64,000 nucleotides of DNA, taken from Superficieibacter sp. 1612_C1 (lineage in GTDB: Bacteria; Pseudomonadota; Gammaproteobacteria; Enterobacterales; Enterobacteriaceae). A program made the translations under genes and the position numbers. The notes beneath the pieces were generated by a model that was not told the DNA's origin, ran no database searches, and worked only from the letters and a program-made list of their open reading frames with translations. The stretch's first letter is position 1, and every line of letters starts with the position of its first letter. The stretch covers positions 372,001 through 436,000 of the forward strand of contig NZ_JADGMI010000005.1 of NCBI RefSeq assembly GCF_015234305.1, given 5' to 3'. Shown piece after piece: positions 57,325 through 64,000 of this stretch.

Positions 57325-57356
57325 GCCTGCCCGGTTATATCGGGCAGGCTTGCTTT
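57325..57356 (+). terminator. Terminator of the DUF4432 gene
   Basis: A 9-bp stem (GCCTGCCCG/CGGGCAGGC, loop GTTATAT) is followed by TTGCTTTC, ten bases after the stop codon. Confidence 0.7.
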
Positions 57357-57496
57357 CATTATTAATGATCATTGTCAAATATTCTCCGACTTACCCCCCC
57401 TGATTTAGGAGGCGGTAGCTGACCTGTGAATTTGAATAGTCTATCCTTGCTCGGGCAACCAGTACATCTGGTATTATCTGGGGAAAGGAACAACAC

Positions 57497-57940
57497 ATGA
57501 CACAAAAAACGTATAGCGATAAGTGGAAAGATCGCTTTGACTTCTTTGAGCGTAATGGCCTGCCAGGATCGCCTGGTTACCGTGATGCGATTAAGAAATT
57601 AAAATTTTTGCAGCGCCCACGTTACATGTATAACTTTTACGCTTTCTTCTTTGGCTTTATCTACTTCTGCATTCTTGGATTATGGAAAAAAGGGCTGACG
57701 TTATTTATTGGTATTGCCGTTATTAACCTGCTGTTAGGCGTCATTGAAGTCGCTGGCGATGTGAATCTGGAAGGCATCGTCAGAGGCGTTAACCTGGCCT
57801 ATGCGGCGTTTTGCGCCATGTCGGTGAATAGCGCCTATTATCTGCATACCATTAAAGGCATCGATAGCTGGAACCCCTTCCAGGGCATGAGCCGTAAGAG
57901 TTCAGCAGAGCTTGAGAAAATCCCGTCACGCCAGTATTAA
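57497..57940 (+). CDS. DUF2628-family membrane protein
   Basis: A 147-residue membrane protein resembling E. coli YigF (DUF2628). A basic soluble N-terminus (KWKDRFDFFERNGLPGSPGY, then YRDAIKKLKFLQRPRYMYNFYAF) leads into about three membrane segments (ILGLWKKGLTLFIGIAVINLL and following). Function unknown. GGGGAAAGGAA precedes the ATG. It forms a one-gene unit downstream of the DUF4432 terminator and is convergent with the next gene. Confidence 0.78.
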   Translation: MTQKTYSDKWKDRFDFFERNGLPGSPGYRDAIKKLKFLQRPRYMYNFYAFFFGFIYFCILGLWKKGLTLFIGIAVINLLLGVIEVAGDVNLEGIVRGVNLAYAAFCAMSVNSAYYLHTIKGIDSWNPFQGMSRKSSAELEKIPSRQY

Positions 57941-57966
57941 TTACATGAAGGGAGCGCATGCGCTCC

Positions 57967-58302
57967 CTACATTGCATCCGCCAGAAAGATGCTTCCTGTT
58001 AATAATGTCAGCGTAATGCCCGAAATAAAGAAGGCCAAAAAAGCTTTTAGCCGCCGTGTTGAGGCGATCATGCCAGCGATACTCATGGGAAAGCTGACCG
58101 TCATTAACAGAAAGACGATGCACCATATTATCATTATTGCAATATCAATAGCGGGCATCCATTCATCACTGTAATTTAAAAAAACCGCAAACAGGACCAT
58201 CACGGCAAATAGCACCAGTGAAGCAATGCTTACGCCCAGCGCGACGCTGACCATTTTCACATTTTTTTCTATTGGCGTGGCAACCTCTGGCAATACAGTC
58301 AT
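57967..58302 (-). CDS. Small polytopic membrane protein, unknown function
   Basis: A 111-residue protein from ATG 58302 (MTVLPEVATPIEKNVKMVSV) with three hydrophobic segments separated by short loops and a charged RRLKAF. I recognise no family. The frame extends to 58494 but that part runs through the mpl terminator and is not coding. The Shine-Dalgarno is weak (GGGAACG at distance), so expression is not certain. Convergent with the DUF2628 gene, 26 bp apart. Confidence 0.6.
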   Translation of the reverse strand: MTVLPEVATPIEKNVKMVSVALGVSIASLVLFAVMVLFAVFLNYSDEWMPAIDIAIMIIWCIVFLLMTVSFPMSIAGMIASTRRLKAFLAFFISGITLTLLTGSIFLADAM

Positions 58303-58380
58303 AACAGACGTTCCCGTTATATTATTTATTATCTGAAGGGAATAATAGGATAAGCGGGTTGTGCTTGTAAACACGCATTC

Positions 58381-58408
58381 AAAAGGGCCTGACTGAGCAG
58401 GCCCTTTT
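58381..58408 (-). terminator. mpl terminator, bidirectional
   Basis: An 11-bp stem (AAAAGGGCCTG/CAGGCCCTTTT, loop ACTGAG) with four T residues at the end on both strands lies 21 bp after the mpl stop. Confidence 0.85.
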
Positions 58409-58429
58409 GAGAATACGATTAAATACCCA

Positions 58430-59806
58430 TTAATATTGCGCAGCTTCCGCCTTTTTCGCCAGCCGGTCCAGCAGCTTCTGATGAATGCCGCCAAAGCCGC
58501 CGTTGCTCATGACCAGAATATAATCGCCCGGCTGCGCGGTTTTCACCACCATGTCCGCCAGAGTATCGACATCCGCATGCCAGTGCGCGGGCTGAACGCA
58601 GGCGTCAGCCACTTCAGCGACCTGCCATGGAATATGCTGCGGCTGGAGCAGGAAGACTTCATCCGCACGTCCCAGCGACGGCGCGAGGTCGTCTTTACAG
58701 ATGCCCATTTTCATGGTGTTCGAACGCGGCTCCAGCACGGCCAGAATGCGCGCGGTGCCGCCCACTTTCCCGCGCAGCGCGGCAAGCGTGGCGAGGATTG
58801 CGGTCGGGTGATGAGCGAAGTCGTCATACACCGTGACGCCGTTAGCTTCGCCGCGCAGTTCGAGACGGCGGCGGGCGTTAATAAACGTACCGAGCGCAAT
58901 GGCGGCATCCGCAGGCGCGACGCCAACGTGACGCGCGGCGGCAATCGCCATCAGGCCGTTATACATATTGTGCTCGCCGACCAGGGTCCATTTCACTTCC
59001 CCGGCTTTCTCACCGTCAAGCCACACCTCCCAGTGCGAGGCATCGGTAGTCAGCTTTTTCGCCTGCCAGTGCCCCTGCTCGCCAACCAGCTCCTGCTCGC
59101 TCCAGCAGCCCATCGCCATCACCTGTTTCAGGTTAATGTCGTTCTCCGGCAGGATGATTTTGCCCTGCCCCGGTACGATGCGAACCAGGTGATGGAACTG
59201 TTTCTGGATCGCTTTCAGATCGTCGAAGATGTCCGCGTGGTCGAACTCAAGATTATTGAGGACCAGCGTGCGCGGGCAGTAATGCACGAACTTGGATCGC
59301 TTGTCGAAGAAGGCGCAGTCGTATTCGTCCGCTTCAATGACAAAGAACGGGCTGTCGCCGAGACGCGCCGAGACCTCAAAATTGCCCGGCACACCGCCGA
59401 TGACAAAGCCCGGCTGATAGCCACACGCTTCGAGGATCCAGGTCGCCATGCCTGCGGTGGTGGTTTTTCCGTGGGTGCCAGCGATAGCAATAACCCAGCG
59501 GTCACGCAGCACAAAATCATGCAGCCACTGAGGACCGGACATAAACGGAATGTTTTTCTCCAGTACCGCTTCCACACACGGATTGCCGCGCGTCATGGCA
59601 TTACCGATGATCACCAGATCCGGCTGAGGGTCGAGCTGGTTAACGTCATAACCCTGAATCAGGGTGATGCCCTGCTTTTCGAGCAGCGTGCTCATCGGCG
59701 GGTACACGTTGGCATCCGAACCTGTTACTTCGTGGCCCAGCGAGCGTGCCAGCATCGCCAGCCCGCCCATAAACGTGCCACAAATTCCTAAAATATGAAT
59801 GCGCAT
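58430..59806 (-). CDS. mpl: Murein peptide ligase Mpl
   Basis: Attaches the recycled tripeptide L-Ala-gamma-D-Glu-meso-diaminopimelate to UDP-N-acetylmuramate, saving cell-wall peptide. A 458-residue Mur-ligase fold protein with the ATP loop IAGTHGKTTTAGM, the YDDFAHHPTAI motif of the C-terminal domain and an N-terminal UDP-MurNAc domain (MRIHILGICGTFMGG). Length and sequence match E. coli Mpl. AAGGAA precedes the ATG. Divergent from fbp. Confidence 0.97.
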   Translation of the reverse strand: MRIHILGICGTFMGGLAMLARSLGHEVTGSDANVYPPMSTLLEKQGITLIQGYDVNQLDPQPDLVIIGNAMTRGNPCVEAVLEKNIPFMSGPQWLHDFVLRDRWVIAIAGTHGKTTTAGMATWILEACGYQPGFVIGGVPGNFEVSARLGDSPFFVIEADEYDCAFFDKRSKFVHYCPRTLVLNNLEFDHADIFDDLKAIQKQFHHLVRIVPGQGKIILPENDINLKQVMAMGCWSEQELVGEQGHWQAKKLTTDASHWEVWLDGEKAGEVKWTLVGEHNMYNGLMAIAAARHVGVAPADAAIALGTFINARRRLELRGEANGVTVYDDFAHHPTAILATLAALRGKVGGTARILAVLEPRSNTMKMGICKDDLAPSLGRADEVFLLQPQHIPWQVAEVADACVQPAHWHADVDTLADMVVKTAQPGDYILVMSNGGFGGIHQKLLDRLAKKAEAAQY

Positions 59807-59979
59807 TCGTCAGTTCCTTTTTTTCAATTCCTGCATTTTACCCATATGTTTGACGGCACGGAACTGCATTTCAGGATTTTCCTTGCCCGGCTGGCGCGAT
59901 TCACCTGTGCGCGTTCTTTTGAATCTTTGTTAAGATTGTTGCAACAACATTACTCCACATACAATGCAGGGAAAGTGTT

Positions 59980-60978
59980 ATGAAAACGTTAGGTGAATTT
60001 ATTGTCGAAAAGCAGCATGAGTTTTCACATGCTACCGGTGAGCTCACGGCGTTGTTATCGGCAATAAAGCTGGGCGCTAAGATCATCCACCGCGATATCA
60101 ACAAAGCGGGCCTGGTCGATATCCTCGGTGCCAGCGGTGCTGAAAATATTCAGGGCGAGGTTCAGCAAAAACTTGACCTGTTTGCCAATGAAAAGCTGAA
60201 GGCCGCCCTGCGTGCCCGCGATATCGTGGCCGGTATCGCCTCAGAAGAAGAAGACGAAATTGTTGTTTTTGAAGGCTGCGAGCACGCGAAATACGTGGTG
60301 TTGATGGATCCGCTGGATGGCTCTTCCAACATTGACGTTAACGTTTCTGTTGGCACGATCTTCTCTATTTACCGTCGCGTTACGCCAGTCGGCACGCCGG
60401 TGACGGAAGAAGATTTCCTGCAACCGGGCAACAAGCAGGTTGCGGCGGGCTATGTGGTTTACGGTTCGTCTACGATGCTGGTTTATACCACCGGCTGCGG
60501 CGTACATGCCTTCACCTACGACCCGTCACTGGGCGTATTCTGCCTCAGCCAGGAGCGTATGCGTTTTCCGGAGAAGGGCAATACTTACTCTATCAACGAA
60601 GGGAACTACATTAAATTCCCGGCCGGGGTGAAGAAATACCTGAAGTTCTGCCAGGAAGAGGACAAGCTGACGCAGCGCCCTTATACCTCACGCTACATTG
60701 GCTCGCTGGTTGCCGATTTTCACCGCAACCTGCTGAAAGGCGGGATCTACCTCTACCCAAGCACGGCCAGCCACCCGGAAGGGAAACTGCGTTTGCTGTA
60801 CGAATGCAACCCGATGGCCTTCCTGGCCGAGCAGGCGGGCGGCAAGGCCAGCGACGGTAAGGAACGTATTCTGGACATCATGCCGGAAACCCTGCACCAG
60901 CGCCGCCCGTTCTTCGTTGGCACCGGGCATATGGTGGAAGATGTTGAGCGCTTTATGCGCGAGTTCCCGGACGCGTAG
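59980..60978 (+). CDS. fbp: Fructose-1,6-bisphosphatase class I
   Basis: Hydrolyses fructose 1,6-bisphosphate in gluconeogenesis. The 332-residue chain has the metal motif [24 protein letters not shown] for metal binding, and [19 protein letters not shown] near the active site; N-terminal AMP site region [20 protein letters not shown]. Matches E. coli Fbp throughout. Single gene, followed by a dispersed repeat. Confidence 0.98.
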   Translation: MKTLGEFIVEKQHEFSHATGELTALLSAIKLGAKIIHRDINKAGLVDILGASGAENIQGEVQQKLDLFANEKLKAALRARDIVAGIASEEEDEIVVFEGCEHAKYVVLMDPLDGSSNIDVNVSVGTIFSIYRRVTPVGTPVTEEDFLQPGNKQVAAGYVVYGSSTMLVYTTGCGVHAFTYDPSLGVFCLSQERMRFPEKGNTYSINEGNYIKFPAGVKKYLKFCQEEDKLTQRPYTSRYIGSLVADFHRNLLKGGIYLYPSTASHPEGKLRLLYECNPMAFLAEQAGGKASDGKERILDIMPETLHQRRPFFVGTGHMVEDVERFMREFPDA

Positions 60979-60983
60979 CACCG

Positions 60984-61020
60984 CCCCCTCACCCTAACCC
61001 TCTCCCACAGGGAGAGGGGA
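60984..61020. repeat. Dispersed palindromic repeat, copy 2 (CCCTCTCCC type)
   Basis: CCCTCACCCTAA-CCCTCTCCC-ACA-GGGAGAGGG follows the fbp stop by five bases. It is the inverse-orientation relative of the element at 43718-43752. It may act as a stem at the fbp 3' end; there is no T-run. Confidence 0.65.
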
Positions 61021-61044
61021 TTGTCCGTGAACAGGCGAGTCTGA

Positions 61045-62160
61045 CTACCCCGCCGTCTGCAATCTGAACGAGGCGACGGCGTTAATCACTTCGTATGACT
61101 GCTCCTCCAGCGAGCGGGTCGCGGCGGAGGATTGCTGGACCAGCGCGGCGTTCTGCTGTGCGGTCTCATCCATCTGATTCACCGCGACATTTACCTGCTC
61201 AATGCCCCGGCTTTGCTCCTGCGACGCACTGGAAATTTCGCGCATCAGTTTTGTCATTCGCAGCACTTCGGTGGCGATTTCGTCCATCGTCTCGCCCGCC
61301 TGCATCGCAAGACTGCTGCCCTCGCCAGCATGGGTTTGCGAGTCGCTAATCAGCTGGCGGATCTCTTTCGCCGCATCGGCGCTACGGCTGGCGAGATTGC
61401 GTACTTCGCCAGCGACGACGGCAAAACCGCGTCCCTGCTCGCCTGCCCGCGCCGCTTCAACCGAGGCGTTCAGCGCCAGAATATTGGTCTGAAAAGCGAT
61501 GCCGTCAATCACGCCGAGGATGTCAGCGATACGGTTGGCGCTGCCAGAAATATCGCCCATTTTTTCAATGACGTAGCAGACCATTTCACTGCCGCGGTCG
61601 GCGGTATCAGAAACCGATTTCGCCAGCTGATGCGCTTGCTCCGCGTTGGCGGCGTTCTGTTTCACGGTGGCGGTTAGCTCTTCCATACTGGCCGCCGTCT
61701 GCTCAAGCGAGGTGGCGGTGGATTCGGTACGCTGGGCCAGATCCGAATGCCCGGCGGTCAGCTCACGGCTGCCGGAACCGATATGCGCACCCGCATCACG
61801 TACGCGGGTTACGGAGTCGGTCAGGGCAAGACGCAGCGTTTCAATGGCCTGAGTCAGCCGGGTAAATTCGCCGCTGTGGGCGGCGCTGATGACGTGGGTG
61901 AGATCGCCGGTGGTGACTTGCTCCAGCGTCGCTACCGCCTCATTCAGCGGGCGCAGCAGCAGCATTTGTAATCCCAGCCAGAGCACCACTAGCAGCCCAA
62001 GGGAAGCCAGCGTCGCCAGGCCCGTCAGCGTTATCGCGCCCCAGCCTGCGCTGTGGTGTGCCAGAAGGTAAAGCGCCGTGCCGCCAGTCAGAACGATCAG
62101 CAGCGCCAGCGTCGCCAGTAAAACCAGTAAACCTGTTCGAAGAGAGAGTGTTCTTAACAT
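61045..62160 (-). CDS. Methyl-accepting chemotaxis protein without periplasmic sensor domain
   Basis: A 371-residue chemoreceptor. Two membrane segments lie almost back to back (about 8-32 and 40-68) with only a short loop, so there is no periplasmic ligand domain. A HAMP domain (about 69-120, LRPLNEAVATLEQVTTGDLT) and a full signalling domain follow, with the hairpin tip IDGIAFQTNILALNASVEAARAGEQGRGFAVVAGEVR. The C-terminus lacks the NWETF-type CheR tether. It may sense cytoplasmic or membrane signals; Salmonella has a receptor of this form called Tip, from memory. Confidence 0.88.
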   Translation of the reverse strand: MLRTLSLRTGLLVLLATLALLIVLTGGTALYLLAHHSAGWGAITLTGLATLASLGLLVVLWLGLQMLLLRPLNEAVATLEQVTTGDLTHVISAAHSGEFTRLTQAIETLRLALTDSVTRVRDAGAHIGSGSRELTAGHSDLAQRTESTATSLEQTAASMEELTATVKQNAANAEQAHQLAKSVSDTADRGSEMVCYVIEKMGDISGSANRIADILGVIDGIAFQTNILALNASVEAARAGEQGRGFAVVAGEVRNLASRSADAAKEIRQLISDSQTHAGEGSSLAMQAGETMDEIATEVLRMTKLMREISSASQEQSRGIEQVNVAVNQMDETAQQNAALVQQSSAATRSLEEQSYEVINAVASFRLQTAG

Positions 62161-62254
62161 AGTTATTTTCCGGTTACAGAGGAGGAATGCATCTATCCAC
62201 TGGGGATATCGGCAGTAACCGGAAAATATTTAGATATTTTGCCAAATCAATATG
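62161..62254. other. Gap between yjfF end and the chemoreceptor gene
   Basis: Short gap containing an inverted repeat (CCGGTTACAG near 62171 and TAACCGG near 62216) that could form a stem downstream of the yjfF stop. Its T-content is modest. Confidence 0.4.
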
Positions 62255-63256
62255 TTACTGATTTGTTGATGTTACGCTAACGCGTGTCACTGGCGAACTT
62301 TGCCGGTTTTCCCACAGCACCGTCAGGCCGCGCTGCAAGGCGATAAAAATAAACAACAAAATACCGATAGCGATCTTAGTCCACCAGCTGCTTAACGTGC
62401 CGTCGAAGTTAATATAGGTCTGGATCAGCCCCTGGATCGCCACGCCGAACAGCGTCCCCAGCACCGTTCCCACGCCGCCGCTCAGCAGCGTCCCGCCAAT
62501 CACCACCGAGGCGATAGCGTCCAGCTCCACGCCGACGCCTGCCAGCGCGTAGCCTGCCTGGGTGTAGAGCGAGAAAACAATCCCGGCAAGCGTTGCCAGC
62601 CCGGTGGAGAGCATATAGATGCGGATCGTGGTGCTGCGGGTGGAAATCCCCATCAGGTTGGCGGAAGTGGCGTTGCCGCCAATGGCATAAACCTCATTGC
62701 CAAAACGTGTGCGCCGGGCGAGGAAAATGCCGATCACGACTACACCGAGCATCAGCAGGCCCATCGCACTCAACCGCCCGCCGCCGGGAATTTTCCACGC
62801 GAGGCTGGACAGCGTATCGTAGATCGGGTGGTTAATCGGAATCGACTCTTCCGAGACCAGATAGCTGACGCCACGCAGAAAGAACATTCCTGCCAGGGTA
62901 ATAATAAACGCCGGAATTTTCAGCGCGTCGATCAAAAGCCCCATAAACGCGCCAAATGCGCAGCCCATCGCCAGCACCAGCGGGAACGCCACCAGCGGCG
63001 ACAACCCCCAGAAGCCAATCGCCTTCGCCAGAAAGACGCCGGTAAAGGCGATCACCGAGCCGACGGAGAGATCGATACCGCCGGAGAGGATCACAAAGGT
63101 CATGCCGACGGCAATGATCCCCAGAAAGGCATTATCGGTCAGAATATTGCAGATCACGCGCGTAGAAGCGAAGCCGGGAAACTGGGTCAGGCAATACAGA
63201 TACCCCAGAATAAAGACGCCGAGTGTGATCATCAGCGGCAGGTTACGTTTTATCAT
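62255..63256 (-). CDS. yjfF: Galactofuranose ABC transporter permease YjfF
   Basis: One of two permeases of the YtfQRT-YjfF importer for galactofuranose. The 333-residue protein of the RbsC family has about ten membrane segments and the signature GVGVELDAIASVVIGGTLLSGG. I start at ATG 63256 (MIKRNLPLMIT), six bases after AGGAGAGG; a GTG six bases upstream is too close to the Shine-Dalgarno. It overlaps the end of ytfT by 14 bp. Matches E. coli YjfF except for a slightly different C-terminal tail. Confidence 0.95.
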   Translation of the reverse strand: MIKRNLPLMITLGVFILGYLYCLTQFPGFASTRVICNILTDNAFLGIIAVGMTFVILSGGIDLSVGSVIAFTGVFLAKAIGFWGLSPLVAFPLVLAMGCAFGAFMGLLIDALKIPAFIITLAGMFFLRGVSYLVSEESIPINHPIYDTLSSLAWKIPGGGRLSAMGLLMLGVVVIGIFLARRTRFGNEVYAIGGNATSANLMGISTRSTTIRIYMLSTGLATLAGIVFSLYTQAGYALAGVGVELDAIASVVIGGTLLSGGVGTVLGTLFGVAIQGLIQTYINFDGTLSSWWTKIAIGILLFIFIALQRGLTVLWENRQSSPVTRVSVTSTNQ

Positions 63257-64000
63257 GACCACCTCTCCTTTTTAACAAACTGATAAAGCGTGGCGACTGG
63301 ACAATCAGCACGCACATGACCACCACCGCTTTCACCACCTGATTAAGCTCCGGCGGAAAACCGGAGAGCAGGATCCCGGTGTTCATGCCCTGAATAATCA
63401 ACGCGCCGACCACTGACAGAAACAGGTTAAAACGCCCGCCCATCAGTGAACCGCCGCCGATCACCACCGCCAGGATGGCATCCAGTTCCAGCCACAGCCC
63501 GGCGTTGTTAGCATCGGCACCGCGAATATCTGCCGCCACGATGATCCCGGCAATCGCTGCACAGAGGCCGCTTAACACATAGGCCAGCATCACCACAAGG
63601 CGGGTATTCACCCCGGCGTTTTTCGCCGCGCGGATGTTGATCCCCACCGCTTCGATAAACATGCCGAGCGCCGTTTTGCGGGTAAACAGCCAGAAAATCA
63701 GCAGCGCGGCCAGGGCAATCATCACCGGCGTCGGGAACAACAATAGCGAGCCGCTACCGATCCACGCCAGGTGCGGCGAGTTGAAGGTAACAATCTGCCC
63801 GGAGGTAATCAGCTGCGCCACCCCGCGTCCGGCCACCATCAGAATGAGCGTGGCAACAAAGGGCTGGATCTTGAGGATCGCCACCAGAATACCGTTCCAC
63901 AGCCCGGCCAGTACGCCCGCGCCCAGCGAGGCCAGAATGACCATCGGCAGTGAATGCCCGGCCACGGTCATGGAGGCCGCCGTCGCGCCAGCAATCGCCA
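63243..64000 (-). CDS. ytfT: Galactofuranose ABC transporter permease YtfT, 5' end missing
   Basis: Second permease of the galactofuranose importer. The frame runs off the right edge of the window, so only about the C-terminal 250 residues are seen; they include LWLELDAILAVVIGGGSLMGG, the RbsC-family signature. The sequence parallels E. coli YtfT up to the ending RDKT (here GGHDKT). ytfR and ytfQ should lie beyond the window. Confidence 0.95.
   Translation of the reverse strand, partial: AIAGATAASMTVAGHSLPMVILASLGAGVLAGLWNGILVAILKIQPFVATLILMVAGRGVAQLITSGQIVTFNSPHLAWIGSGSLLLFPTPVMIALAALLIFWLFTRKTALGMFIEAVGINIRAAKNAGVNTRLVVMLAYVLSGLCAAIAGIIVAADIRGADANNAGLWLELDAILAVVIGGGSLMGGRFNLFLSVVGALIIQGMNTGILLSGFPPELNQVVKAVVVMCVLIVQSPRFISLLKRRGGHDKT

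Overview
The window is a chromosomal segment of a gamma-proteobacterium of the family Enterobacteriaceae, close to Escherichia, Salmonella, Citrobacter and Enterobacter. The backbone order is that of the E. coli 95-97 min region read backwards: ahr, lptG-lptF, pepA, holC-valS, yjgN, yjgM, rraB, argI, tabA, pyrL-pyrB-pyrI, ridA, mgtA, treR-treB-treC, nrdD-nrdG, cybC, pmbA, darP, mpl, fbp, yjfF-ytfT. Backbone proteins match their E. coli counterparts nearly residue for residue where I can recall them. Several blocks absent from E. coli K-12 at this place (miaE, an arginine deiminase operon, a single-chain dihydroxyacetone kinase) point to a Salmonella/Citrobacter/Enterobacter-type genome. I cannot name the species.

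Layout. 1-16.1 kb is mostly housekeeping: aldehyde reductase, dihydroxyacetone kinase, the LPS-export permeases LptF/LptG, aminopeptidase A, DNA polymerase chi, valyl-tRNA synthetase, the tRNA hydroxylase MiaE, RraB, anabolic ornithine carbamoyltransferase behind two ARG boxes, and TabA. 16.1-22.1 kb is an arginine deiminase operon (arcA-arcC-arcB-antiporter) plus an ArgR paralogue, with a candidate CRP site placed for class II activation. 22.1-24.4 kb is the pyrimidine operon with its UTP-sensing leader, then ridA. 24.4-29.6 kb is an accessory stretch: a transposase-type HTH fused to membrane helices, and an AT-rich operon of radical SAM/SPASM enzyme, DegT-type aminotransferase and PHP phosphoesterase beside a divergent LysR regulator. 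29.6-40.0 kb returns to backbone: mgtA with its PhoP box, long leader and MgtL peptide; the trehalose genes; and the anaerobic ribonucleotide reductase operon behind paired FNR and NrdR sites.

40.0-49.3 kb is the most interesting part. A HipA-like kinase/DUF3037 pair is followed by a nine-gene cluster: small PRD protein, SFCGS glycine-rich protein, DUF4312, DUF4311, DUF4310, a metallohydrolase, a DgaE-like ammonia lyase, a DgaF-like KDGP aldolase and a PRD/EIIB/EIIA regulator. I read it as uptake and breakdown of an acylated amino-sugar acid, or a related acylated acid, through an uncharacterised multi-component transporter that may be linked to the phosphotransferase system. A 20-bp perfect palindrome and CRP-like sites lie upstream. 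49.6-53.2 kb holds a predicted lipoprotein nuclease and a small hydrolase/SnoaL pair with a divergent LysR regulator. The rest is backbone interrupted by a periplasmic aldose-epimerase-like protein, small membrane proteins and a chemoreceptor that lacks a periplasmic sensor domain.

REP/BIME repeats fill many intergenic gaps, including one tandem array with a 46-47 bp period between pepA and holC. I saw no prophage, insertion sequence, CRISPR array, tRNA or rRNA. Family names were assigned by reading the sequences, not by database searches.
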